Shown: piece by piece, positions 1 to 8,755 of the stretch
Position numbering within the stretch: position 1 is the stretch's first letter
Layout of the letters: each line of letters starts with the position of its first letter
DNA from: Cyclostephanos tholiformis
Lineage: Eukaryota > Bacillariophyta > Thalassiosirophyceae > Thalassiosirales > Thalassiosiraceae
Length of the DNA: 14,155 bases
Direction of reading: 5' to 3'
NCBI GenBank assembly: GCA_036939975.1
Contig: JALLPB010000617.1
Span: 1-14,155, forward strand
Made by a program: the position numbers and the translations under genes
The notes under the pieces: generated by a model
The model's input: the letters and a program-made list of their open reading frames with translations, nothing else
Databases searched by the model: none
What the model was told of the DNA's origin: nothing

Positions 1-191
1 GCTGTCACACCCTAGAACATTAGCTGGTGCTTAAACCCCGACTTGTACGGTAGAGATACCTTCTTAAGTATTATAGTACTAAATAATAGTATTTTTGTTG
101 TTGTGAAGAAAGGACATTGGAGATACACTCCACATCATTTTATCCTCTACTCTGAGGTCCAAAGGTGAATCGAATTAAAAATGCACATGCA
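1..191. other. Intergenic sequence downstream of the PP2A scaffold gene
   Basis: AT-rich sequence at the left window edge, downstream of the minus-strand PP2A-A stop codon. It would hold the 3' UTR and polyadenylation region of that gene. I see no ORF with family resemblance, no RNA gene and no clear repeat. A neighbouring gene may lie beyond the window edge. Confidence 0.5.
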
Positions 192-2286
192 TTAATTCTT
201 ATTCAATTTGTCAAAGAATGCTCTCAACGTATCGTTGGCCTGGGTCGCGAAATACCTCACGTCTCTATCTGGATCCTCCATCATCAGCGTGAGAATTGGC
301 AAAATCTGTCCCTCGTACGACGTCTGTAACATCGGACCGATCATGCCCAGCCCCTTCGCGACGTTGAACCTCACGTTCGGGACAGGATCGCAGTGCATCT
401 CAAGAAGCATCGGCAGTATCTCCCATTGCGCGGTGTGAGTGTCCATCACCGTGGCCATTAACGACAATGCCCGGACGGCATTCATCCGCCGCAGGTAGGA
501 TTGGTGCTCCATCACCTGCTTCACCCTCGGCAGGAGGTTCTGGACAGACCATTCCGATCCCAACAGCGCGGCAATATCCTTCAGGTTCTTGGCGGCCGCC
601 TCGCGTATGCTCGATATGTCGTCCCCCAGCCATCCCACGCACAGTGTGAGGAGTCGGTCCGTGAAGAATTCCTTGCCAAGCTGCTTCGCCAACAGGGGTA
701 TGCGCTCGATCACGGAGAGGCGTATCCTCCACTTGCCGTCGTCGGCAAGGTCGAGTATCGCGGGCAGTAGCGATTGCGTTAGAAGCTCTGTTCCTATGAC
801 GTCGTTGAGCAATGACAGCGACGATATTATGTTCAGCCGTACCTCCGAGGTAGAATCGCGCAGGAGCAAGAGCATGGGCGGTAAAAGATGGGTCAACGTC
901 GCATCCCTGCCCAAAACCTGGGCGAGGTCCGTGGCGACCATGGCCAATGCCGCCCGTACGTTCTCGCTGTCGTCCTCGGTGAGCTGCGCGACGCGTTGGA
1001 CGAGCCTAAGCGCCACGGGTATGCGACGCGCGTCCGAATATCCGACCCTCCCCCCATCCCCCCCCAAGACCCCACCCGTCCATCCGGGGGGGTAGACCAT
1101 TGCGCCGGTCTTCGCCACCTCCGAGAAGTTGTACGTCGCCGCGGTACGTACCTCCGCCTCCGGATCCTGCAGTAGCTTCTCGTACGCGGGGACCAATTCA
1201 TCCATGGATCCGTCGAGCTTCGAGAACGCGTGTGCGACCAACGCGAACTTCGAAGCGGCCGTCCACCGCACTCGCCACGATCGATCATCGATGGTCGCGA
1301 CTATCAGGGGCAATACCCGCCTGACGATGACGTTTATCCTCGTTAGGGTGTTCTCCCCCTCCCTCCCCGGCAGGACGAGGCCCTCCTCACCCGCACCGTC
1401 CAATGACCCCTTCACCCGCGTCATCGCCTGTCCAAGGTGGACGCAATTCTGCGCTATGTGCAATCTCACGCTATCGGGTTGATCCCCCCCCGCTAAATAT
1501 TCGTACAGGTCCAGCAATGTCGTGGAAACTACGCCCCCCGTATCGAGGCAACTCGGGCCGATCGTTTCCACCACAGTCTCCAATAACGGTCCGAGGTTCC
1601 GCGACGCGATCCTACGTACCATGGGCGCATCATCGCGACATAAATTCGCGAAGTGAGCGATGTGCGCCATCCTCATCCCGCCGATGCCATCGTTATAGAC
1701 GATGCCTGACGACGAGGACGACGATGAGGACGACGACGACATTCGGGGGAATGCCCCGGGTATGAGTACGCAAGCGGATATCCGCGCCGTGAACCACTCC
1801 TTCGTGGCCAAACGGGATATCATGCCGACGAATTCGAGTTGATAATCGTCATCGTCCATTTTTTCCCCGATGGATATAGCGGACGACGCCGCCTTCTCCC
1901 TAACGACGTTCTCCTCCACGGCCAATAGCAGCTCGAGCGGATGCAATAACGACGAGACGTGACCCCGTCCCCCCCCCACGTACGGCACGAGTTCGCCCAA
2001 TGACGATGCGATCGCCCCGAGGACCTCGTCGTCGTCGTCGATGCCGTCCGACAGGAACGGGAGCAATTCCTCCCTCGTCCTCCTCGGGCCGAGGGCGCGC
2101 GCGATCACCGACAGCCTCCTCGCCGCCTCGATGCGCGATGGCAAGTCATCGCCGCGGAGCTTCTCGATCGCGCGCAATGCGTCCTCCTCGTCGACGATGG
2201 CCTCTTCTTCCGGAGATGTATCGTCGTCGCCTTCGTCGTCTCCGTCGTCGTCCTCGTCGACGTCCATGACCGATGCGGCGGCGGCG

Positions 2287-2322
<36 letters not shown>

Positions 2323-2477
2323 TCACCGGAGGCCGACGATTCGGGCGGGACGAGGCTGGGCATTGGCATCGTCGGAAATGCGGGAGGGGGCGTCTGCTGG
2401 GGATGGACGGCGCCGATGATTATGCCGGTGTCGGTGATATCGGGCATATCGCCCGGCGACGAGGGATTTAGTTTCAT
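192..2477 (-). CDS. PP2A scaffold subunit A (PR65-like HEAT-repeat protein)
   Basis: A single-exon gene for 761 residues. It encodes the A (PR65) scaffold of protein phosphatase 2A, which holds the catalytic C subunit and a variable B subunit in the cytoplasm and nucleus. From about residue 95 to the end the protein is tandem HEAT repeats of about 39 residues with the usual D-x-VR/W-R-VR turn motifs. The C-terminal repeats (about 697-761) contain DPVPNVRFNVAKGLG and DRDVRYFA, close to the canonical PR65 C-terminus. It is longer than the roughly 590 residues usual for the family. The excess lies in an N-terminal extension (1-95) with a poly-Ser run (about 51-64) and an acidic stretch, a second poly-Ser insertion near 246-258, and Gly-rich or charged loops around 355-385 and 468-495. 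The ATG at 2477 is the first in frame; the true start could be further in. It is transcribed away from the sulfotransferase gene across a shared 321-bp spacer. Confidence 0.94.
2287..2319. repeat. (GAC)11 trinucleotide microsatellite in PP2A-A
   Basis: Eleven perfect GAC units on the plus strand, read as TCG (Ser) codons on the minus strand in the N-terminal extension of the PP2A scaffold. A related interrupted run near 1707-1742 encodes the second poly-Ser insertion of the same protein. Confidence 0.95.
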
Positions 2478-2798
2478 TCTCTCTTTCTCGGTGTTAGATC
2501 AGAAAACTCCGAGGTCCTCTGTGTTTTTGGAGTTGTTGTGTTGCTTTTTTTATCGTTTACGAATCGTAGGACAGGCCAAATCAAATGTCAGGGGGCGGGC
2601 GGGCGGGCGGGCGGGCGGGCGCGGCGGCGCGGGGGTTGGGGATTTTGGTTCCAGATGCCCATCTGAGAAACACGACAACGATACAAGAAAGTGACCACCC
2701 CCCTGCTCAAAAATGCCAACCCCCGCCATAATAAAAATAGGAAAATAACCAACTCCGCCCCCGGCCCCCCCCACGCGCCCCCCCCCAACGCGCCCCCC
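2478..2798. promoter_or_regulatory. Divergent intergenic region between PP2A-A and sulfotransferase
   Basis: 321 bp separate the two divergent start codons, so this stretch must contain both 5' UTRs and both promoters. It is strongly strand-asymmetric: a G-rich run at 2591-2640 on the plus strand is followed by C-rich tracts from about 2755 to 2798, just before the sulfotransferase ATG. I see no clear TATA box placed for either gene. The promoter role is inferred from position only. Confidence 0.6.
2591..2619 (+). other. G-quadruplex-forming motif (GGGC)n
   Basis: A run of five Gs is followed by repeated GGGC units, giving at least six G-tracts of three or more Gs separated by a single C. 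This satisfies the standard G3+N1-7 quadruplex rule with the shortest possible loops. It lies 114 bp upstream of the PP2A-A start codon and 180 bp upstream of the sulfotransferase start. A regulatory role is inferred. Confidence 0.8.
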
Positions 2799-4570
2799 AT
2801 GTTCGAGACCGTCCGGCGAAGGGCGAAGGAGGCCAGCGGCGGCGCCGCTTTCATGATATGCGGGGGGCTACACCGCGCAATACTAACGCTGATTGCATTA
2901 TGCGCCTTATCGTTAATCATATTCGTGGCTCATTCGGCGTTACATTGGCCTCATCGGACCCATGACGACGCCATGTCATCGGTGACGATGATCGAGCGGG
3001 GCGGGGAGCACGACAATCCTAGAAGAAGTACTACTAGGTCTTTGTTAGAGATGCCTTTCTCCGAGTCGTCTCCCCAAGCGTTATCGACGAGTAGTAACGT
3101 TTATCCATATTCTGTCATCATCATCTCCTATCATAAAACTGGCGTGAGTGTCGATTGAACTTATGAATTCTTCTTGGCAGTTGTTTCTTCTTCGTTTTAT
3201 ATTATAAGAACCCACAGACCAGAAAGAAACGCAACTCACCCAAAATGGTATACAACCACCCAAATGTTGTCGCGCGCAACCAACCAGCATGATCTGCAAA
3301 TGGACCTGGTGGATTACGTCGTGAACGAGTTCCCTGACGTGGGTCCACGGTTAACCGAATTCGGGAACAAATCCCCAAAGAAACGCAGACGACATCCGGC
3401 GAATATTCCATGTACGCGAATTGGATCGTCCTTGCGGACTGGTACCATTTCGGTACAGCATGCGTGAGTTCGATCTTTTATATGTTATATGCTTTTCACG
3501 CCCGTCTGATGATTCCTCTTGGCAGTTATTCGTCTAATACTTTTCTTCCTTGATCCCCGTCTTGAACTGTGACATCTTCAGCCCTGATTTATTTTGCACA
3601 CCAGACGAATTATTGGAAATACTACTAGAGGGAGGAAAGAAGGAAAGGGCGATAAACGATAGAGGGGTTAAGGTTATTCACTTGGTGCGAAATCCATTTT
3701 CAATGGCCGTGTCGAATTACCATTATCATGCACATATCCCAACGTGAGTTGTCACTGAATGTAAATAACATTTGTCTGCCGTGTTCATGTCACAACCGGA
3801 TCCACTAAAATGCACGGCATCACAACTATCCCAGTCCCGAACCGTGGGTGAAAGATCAAGATCCATGCGACATTCAATATCACGAGGGAAAGATAACCGA
3901 TTCTTTCGCGGATATGGTCCTACCCACCCTTTCCAAAACGAAGTACGAATCATTGAACTTGAATTTTGGAGGACAGTTCATGTCAAGGGATGACTTTGAT
4001 GCCATCAGAGAGGATTGCCTCTCCTTGTACCAAACAGGAGGCTTTTTGAAGAATGCCACCTTCCTTGATCACTTGATGAATTACGATCCACCGGAGGGAT
4101 TGCGTTTGGCCACCGCCGAATTGATGATACAAGGATTTAACAACGGAGGTGATGTATTGCGAATGGCAAACAACATCATCAAATTGAAGCAGGCACAGAT
4201 CAAGTTGAATAACTCCTTGGCATATCAACGGACGAACCGAGGGCTTCAAATCTACACGATGTCTCTGGATGACTTCATCGCGCAGCCAACTGTTTCGGCT
4301 CTCAATTTTTTTAATTTCGTGTTGGACTCGTCGCCGGTTTCTCAGTCACGCAAGGAGGACGTGGCCTATAAATATTGGCAACACTACGCTGACAAAATAG
4401 ACAGCAGCAACCCCAACACTCGCAACCACATCACTCACAAAAAATCGAGCGATAACGATCAGTTGATAGAATATCTGAGGCAAGATACTGTATTTGGACC
4501 TACTCTGAGTAGGATAGAATTGCTAGTAGAAGCAGCGTTGAGGGAAGGTCAATATAATTTGGAAGCATGA
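2799..4570 (+). CDS. Type II membrane-anchored sulfotransferase, four exons
   Basis: Exons 2799-3143, 3288-3463, 3582-3743 and 3835-4570 join in frame to 472 residues. Introns are 144, 118 and 91 bp, all GTGAGT...AG. The protein should transfer sulfate from PAPS to an acceptor, probably a glycan or protein, in the Golgi lumen. A short basic cytosolic tail is followed by one hydrophobic anchor (about 27-48), typical of a type II Golgi enzyme. The 5'-phosphosulfate loop is SYHKTGHDL (110-118), created by the first splice. The 3'-phosphate motif is VIHLVRNPFSMAVSNYHYH, with Arg210 and Ser218 in the R-x7-S arrangement of sulfotransferases. The second splice gives GTISVQHAPDLFC and the third HIPTPEPW, both smooth in frame. 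The first in-frame ATG is at 2799; reading frame upstream of it begins only with GTG. The stop lies 63 bp from the opposing zinc-finger gene's stop. The acceptor substrate is unknown. Confidence 0.86.
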
Positions 4571-4633
4571 TTCATGGATAAAATGCTACATTATCCCTGC
4601 ACGCGACGAGCAAAATAGGCATGTTGATGTAGC
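4571..4633. other. 63-bp convergent intergenic gap
   Basis: The stop of the plus-strand sulfotransferase (4570) and the stop of the minus-strand zinc-finger gene (4634) are only 63 bp apart. The 3' UTRs must therefore overlap or extend into the opposite gene, giving antisense 3' ends. No separate terminator hairpin is evident. Confidence 0.7.
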
Positions 4634-5300
4634 TTAGCACCATTGTCTCCTACTTTGGTCACTCTTTGCACATCCTCGTTGATTCTGGACCCCCCCTACC
4701 CCCCGTCCTCCGACTCTATCAACACCGCTCATAGATCCGATCGATCCCTGTTGTTTCCCCTTGACAAATTTCATTCTATCCCGATGAGGCCTGCTTTTCA
4801 AGTGTTCTTCCATCTGTATCACGCTCGTCAACTGTTTGCGACATAATTTACAATACGTCGATTTCTTTTCTTCGATCACAGCATCTTTGTGAAATTCACT
4901 GGCGCGATGCTGATCGAAATCCGATTGAGATTTGGATTGGTGTTGGCAAATACGGCAGTAAAATGGAGGACGATCGAGCTGTGATGGACGAACATAATTC
5001 TGGAGGAGTTCTTTGACGGCGTGCTTGAGACCATCACTGACAATGTGCTGTTGCTCATTTTGATCTGACGAATCGGGCCTCCTTCTTTTTTTTTGTTCGG
5101 TAGCAGAATCAACCCCTTTCAACTGTCTCCGTTTATTTTGAGGAAGTGCATGTTTTGGCAACGGCTCGATTCTATCATTGGCCAGATTGGAAAGACAGAT
5201 TATCCCATCCCGAGAATCTGTTTGCTTGCAATCACCACTATCAAGGATTTTCTTTTTTCTTGATTCGACCCCATCTTCAATTTGCTCGCCAATTTCGTCG

Positions 5301-5332
<32 letters not shown>

Positions 5333-5797
5333 ATCACCATCATTTTCACCATCAGAATCGGTAGAGTCCGCCGCAAGTTCCTCCTCAAGGCGTCGGATTT
5401 CTTCATCCAAGTCTATCTTATTGGATTCACCACCAAGCGCTCCTGCATCGTTCACATTTCGCGGCGTTTTTCGCATACGCTGAGCAATTGGCACGTATAA
5501 CACGTCGGCCACGTCTCCTCCGTCTTCGTCCACCACTGCAGTCTTATTTTCGCCATCGCTTCGGCTAACAAGTGAATATTCTTTGCCGCTCTTCGTTATA
5601 AATCCTCGCTCTACCAAGCGTTTCAGTGCGTGTTTTACGTCTTTCTTTGACCAAACATCAGAAGTAACCTTCTTTTCGTCCTTCGCACAGGACTCGATGC
5701 GACTAACACCGGAGATCAATTGCTTCTGAATTTCTCTCCGAGTTAAAGCAGCCAACTGGCTACCACGAAGACATGATATTATGACGTCGTCCTTCAT
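4634..5797 (-). CDS. Nuclear-type protein with winged-helix-like N-terminus and two U1/matrin-type zinc fingers
   Basis: A single-exon gene for 387 residues. Two zinc fingers near the C-terminus share the same spacing, C-x2-C-x12-H-x5-H: Cys281, Cys284, His297, His303 and Cys316, Cys319, His332, His338. That spacing is typical of U1C/matrin/zf-met/JAZ fingers, which often bind RNA or double-stranded RNA and are found in splicing factors. Residues about 16-78 resemble a winged helix: LTRREIQKQL, then VKHALKRLVERGFITKSGKEY. The middle holds an acidic run (about 145-172) encoded by a TCG/TCA repeat, then basic clusters such as KKRRRP that could act as a nuclear localisation signal. I do not recognise a named orthologue. 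A role in RNA processing or chromatin is inference. The ATG at 5797 is the natural start. It shares a divergent intergenic region with the SLC49-like gene. Confidence 0.8.
5295..5336. repeat. TCG/TCA microsatellite in the zinc-finger gene
   Basis: Seven perfect TCG units followed by an imperfect TCA/TCG run on the plus strand. On the minus strand this reads GAC/GAT and encodes the poly-Asp stretch of the zinc-finger protein. Confidence 0.93.
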
Positions 5798-5913
5798 TGA
5801 CCATTCTTTGATAATGGTCTGGTTAGCTGCCGTGCTAGCTGAATGTTTTCCTTTTATTGTAGAGTACGATCAGGTACATACTCTGACGACGTTTTACTAC
5901 AATAATTGTCCCG

Positions 5914-5937
5914 AGGCAAAAATCTAGATTTTTGCCT
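5914..5937. repeat. 24-bp perfect palindrome
   Basis: A self-complementary 24-bp sequence centred on TCTAGA, with A/T runs on each side and AGGC/GCCT at its ends. It has no spacer, so as DNA it could form a cruciform or act as a symmetric dimer-binding site. Confidence 0.92.
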
Positions 5938-5939
5938 GA

Positions 5940-6028
5940 GTACTGTTCCTATCGTAGATCGCTACGAGAAGTTAGGAGGAAGAATAGGAAGCCTAACTTC
6001 TCGTAGCGACCAACTATAGGAACAGTAC
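5940..6028. repeat. Long hairpin: 37-bp inverted arms with 15-nt loop
   Basis: The left arm 5940-5976 and the right arm 5992-6028 are reverse complements except for three mismatches clustered near the middle. The arms share GTACTGTTCCTAT and CGCTACGAGAAGTTAGG, and the loop is 5977-5991. A transcript of this stretch would form a very stable stem. Confidence 0.93.
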
Positions 6029-6113
6029 GAAGGCTTGCCTCGGGGCAATTGTACTGGGCACTGTAGTAAGTATTTATTTACCTCTACCCTCTATGGTATG
6101 TAGAGAGGGTAAG

Positions 6114-6137
6114 CGAACCAACGAACCAACGAACCAA
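6114..6137 (+). repeat. Three tandem copies of CGAACCAA
   Basis: Three perfect head-to-tail copies of the 8-mer CGAACCAA, 160 bp upstream of the SLC49-like start codon. The run may be a simple repeat in the 5' UTR or a clustered binding site; nothing in the sequence decides. Confidence 0.9.
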
Positions 6138-6296
6138 CAACAGTCATCACGCGGCAACCATCATGAGGATCATGATCGCGGGCGTTGCTCCGGTAGGACA
6201 ATTCCGGCTCATTGGCCCCCCCCTAGAGTTACTCGCCCCAACTTCCACCTCGTTGTCCGAATCGTAATAGCCACGATCGCCTAGGCGGCCCCGCAC

Positions 6297-8573
6297 ATGA
6301 GATCTCGACTGGGAGGGGGATACCACCCCCGCGCACCGTCGCAATGCACGACGCCTCGGGATGATTACGACAATGACGGCGTTCGACGCCACATAGCTTT
6401 CCCATCGACTACAACGACGACGACGACGACGACGGCGGCGGCGACCAAATACCCCATGGAAGGCAGGGAGGATAAATATGACATCAACAATAATAACATG
6501 TGCGACGACATCGCCGACGATGACGACTACTGCAACATTCGAGGCGGCGTCGGCGGCGATGGTGAAGGTAGAAGCAACGACGTTGGATCCGGCTACGGCT
6601 ATCGCGTATATCCCAAACGATGGGTGATGTTATTCTACCTATCCGCTTTGAACCTACTCTCGGATTGGACGGGGCTCAGCGTCGCACCAATCTCGACGAT
6701 CACGACCCGCGCATACAATGCCAACGACGATTACGTCTACATGAACGACAACGACGTGCAAATGTTCGTCCAACCGGAGGCACTGGTCACGTGCTTCCTA
6801 GTCGCGAGCAGCATCGGGACGGCCCTCGAACCGTGGATACTCGGTCGTATAGGACTGCGACGTACCATCGTCTTCGGCGCATTTTGCAACATGATCGGAA
6901 ATCTCGTCAAGAGCGGGGGATTGCCTCCGTACATTCACTTTAACGACCTACATCACGGCATGCCCGGCACGTATGCTTTGTACGTGGGATTCTTCCTCGT
7001 GGGATTCGCCAATCCGCTCTTCCAGTGCACGCCCGCCCTATTGTCCGCGGCTTGGTTCCCCCAGGAGGAGCGTACGCTCGCCACTAGCATCGCGCTTAAC
7101 GCGAATCAGCTCGGCGTGGGATGCGCCTTCATCGTGGGTGCAATATACGTCCAGGATCCGAGTCAGATCGTCACCTACTTCAGCTTGCTCAGCATGCTCA
7201 GCATATTGGCGTTCGTTGGCACGGCGATGCAATTGGAGGACGCGCCTCCTACCCCCCCGAGCGGCAGTTCGAGGATCATGAGGGGTACATTGGAGGTGAG
7301 CGTGCGTGATATCATACAGAGGGCGTCGTCGAGTCTGCTCGTCGGGGGCGGTGGCGTGGGTACGACGACGACCGGCGAGGGGGGGACGGCGACGAGCGAC
7401 GGGGGCGACTACGACTGGGCCGCATCGTCATCGGGACGCGCGTTAAACGCGTCGGCTCACTCCCTCCTTCGTCGGCACGTCATCGACTCCCATCGCGACG
7501 AATCATCGTCGTCGTCGTCGTCGTCGCGGTCGTCGTATCCGCATCATCCTCGGTGGTACGACCACCTTGCCTCGCCCTACTCCATCGACGACGACTCCCG
7601 CTACTATGCCGATTGCGATGGCGCGGAACCCACCCTCACCCAAACACCCCATCACCTCGAGATCGACATAAGGGACGATCAGATCTTCCTCGCGGCGAGG
7701 GCCTGCCTCGCGCGTAGGGGCTTCTCTCACTGCCTCGCGGTGTTCACGTGCGTCGGCATAATCATCAACGTTCTGAGCACGTATCTTGATTATCTCGTAC
7801 GGGGCGATTATCACGATAAGAACTCGAACGGCAACCAGCCGGCGTCGGACGAGGGGAGGGGGGGGGGTATATCCACCGCGTCCATTTACGTTGCGGTCAT
7901 CGGCGCTCTCTTCCAGCTCATCATCATGCTTTCCTCGATGATCGTGGGATCGTTCACGGACAGGACGAGATCATACTTCGTGGTCACGTTGGTCCTGTTG
8001 GTGCTCACCGTCGTCGCGCTCGCGGAATGCGGCGTTAGCCTCGACGAGCATCGCGCGGGGGACGTGCGGTGGTCGCTACTCGTGGCATCCGGCTGCCTCG
8101 GTCCGTTGCTACCCGTGGCGGCGGAATTGGCGTGTGAGAATGCATGTGAGTGGTTCGTACTGACATGCAGTTATCAGTCATCCATCGCGTCGTAAACATT
8201 CTCGCTAACTCGTTTTTCTCCCCTTGTTCGAGCAGATCCACTGTCCGAGAATACCGTACTCGTTATAATGCAATTGAGCTGCAATATTTTCAGCGCGCTC
8301 TTCATACCGCTGTTCAAGGTCGTGCGAGACGTGGGAGTGTCCTCCACCGCCAGTGCTAGTGCAACGACGACGGACGACGACGGGGCCGCGCTGGTTTTGG
8401 GCACCGGACGTCCACCGTACACATTCTCGTTTTATCTGCTCATCGTGTTATCAGCGATTTCCGCCGTTTACTTCGCAACCTTCGATGGTAGGTACTTGCG
8501 ATACGAGGCCGAGCTGGCCAAGAAACGACGCGATGATCCCGAGCAAGTTTCTCTGGGGGGGCCCTCATTGTGA
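6297..8573 (+). CDS. SLC49-like (DIRC2/FLVCR-type) major facilitator transporter, two exons
   Basis: Exons 6297-8145 and 8236-8573 join to 728 residues across a 90-bp GTGAGT...AG intron. The splice completes the Tyr codon of CENAYPLSENTVL, which matches the VYPVPEG-type segment of SLC49 carriers. The N-terminal 105 residues are soluble and low-complexity. TM1 starts at YPKRWVMLFYLSALN (105-119). LGRIGLRRTIVFG (182-194) fits the MFS motif after TM2, and WFPQEERTLATSIALNANQLG (253-273) matches the WF-x-ERATATSI signature of SLC49. A long hydrophilic loop (about 313-468), with a Ser run, separates the two six-helix halves. The second half resumes at FSHCLAVFTCVGIIINVLS. Relatives move haem, choline or pyridoxine-like substrates across the plasma or lysosomal membrane; the substrate here cannot be read. 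There is an in-frame TAG at 6282, so the ATG at 6297 is the earliest start; Met54 is a possible later start. Confidence 0.86.
6414..6434. repeat. (ACG)7 microsatellite in the SLC49-like gene
   Basis: Seven perfect ACG units encode the larger part of a nine-residue poly-Thr run in the cytosolic N-terminus of the transporter, followed directly by GCG (Ala) units. Confidence 0.93.
7506..7526. repeat. (TCG)7 microsatellite in the transporter central loop
   Basis: Seven perfect TCG units encode poly-Ser in the large hydrophilic loop between the two halves of the SLC49-like carrier. Confidence 0.93.
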
Positions 8574-8755
8574 TAATCTGCTTTCATCTCCCTCGGCGGT
8601 TGGTCTTGGGACGTTTCACTCATTTACGGTCGAGTTTTCTCCACCTGGTCTTGGGTCTTGCTTACCCCACAAATGTCATTTGCAACACCAAGACCGCTCA
8701 TGACAGACCATCTATTTGCATTATCATAACACAAAATCATAAACAAAGGGATCCC

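Larger units (their letters stand above)
5894..6069. repeat. Foldback / MITE-like inverted-repeat element
   Basis: The left outer segment, 5894-5919, runs from TTACTACAATAATTGTCCC to GAGGCAA. It is matched in reverse complement by the right segment, 6035-6069, from TTGCCTCGGGGCAATT to TGTAGTAA, with one substitution and about 9 extra bases on the right. Nested inside are a perfect 24-bp palindrome (5914-5937) and a long hairpin (5940-6028). The arrangement suggests a small non-autonomous foldback or MITE element, or an evolved structured regulatory site. I could not define a target-site duplication, so the mobile-element reading is inference. Confidence 0.7.
5798..6296. promoter_or_regulatory. 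Divergent intergenic region holding a foldback structure
   Basis: 499 bp lie between the start codons of the minus-strand zinc-finger gene and the plus-strand SLC49-like gene, with no credible ORF. The centre (5894-6069) is a nested inverted repeat, and an 8-bp tandem repeat lies at 6114-6137. Both promoters must fall here, so the foldback either separates them or was inserted between them. No TATA box or named operator is recognisable. Confidence 0.6.

Noticed and set aside
589..1095. Open plus-strand frame opposite PP2A-A (and similar ones at 1129-1482, 1403-1765 and 2041-2694)
   Set aside because: These are antisense shadows of a strongly conserved HEAT-repeat gene. Their translations are rich in Arg, Ser and Pro and have no recognisable domain.
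3144..3180. A 37-bp intron 1 ending at the TTGGCAG of 3180 in the sulfotransferase gene
   Set aside because: The frame after this acceptor hits a stop after eight codons, whereas the acceptor at 3287 restores the conserved YHKTGHDL motif.
3410..3463. A tryptophan-rich alternative frame in exon 2 of the sulfotransferase (containing NWIVLADWYHFGTAC)
   Set aside because: It looks protein-like but does not join in frame with the preceding HDLQMDLVDYVV or the following PDLFC segments without an extra frameshift.
3464..3525. Acceptor at 3525 for sulfotransferase intron 2
   Set aside because: It leads to a stop after eight full codons. The acceptor at 3581 gives GTISVQHAPDLFC in frame, as in related enzymes.
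5146..5364. A plus-strand frame rich in His and Arg
   Set aside because: It is produced by the TCG/TCA microsatellite read in another frame; the minus strand carries the supported zinc-finger gene.
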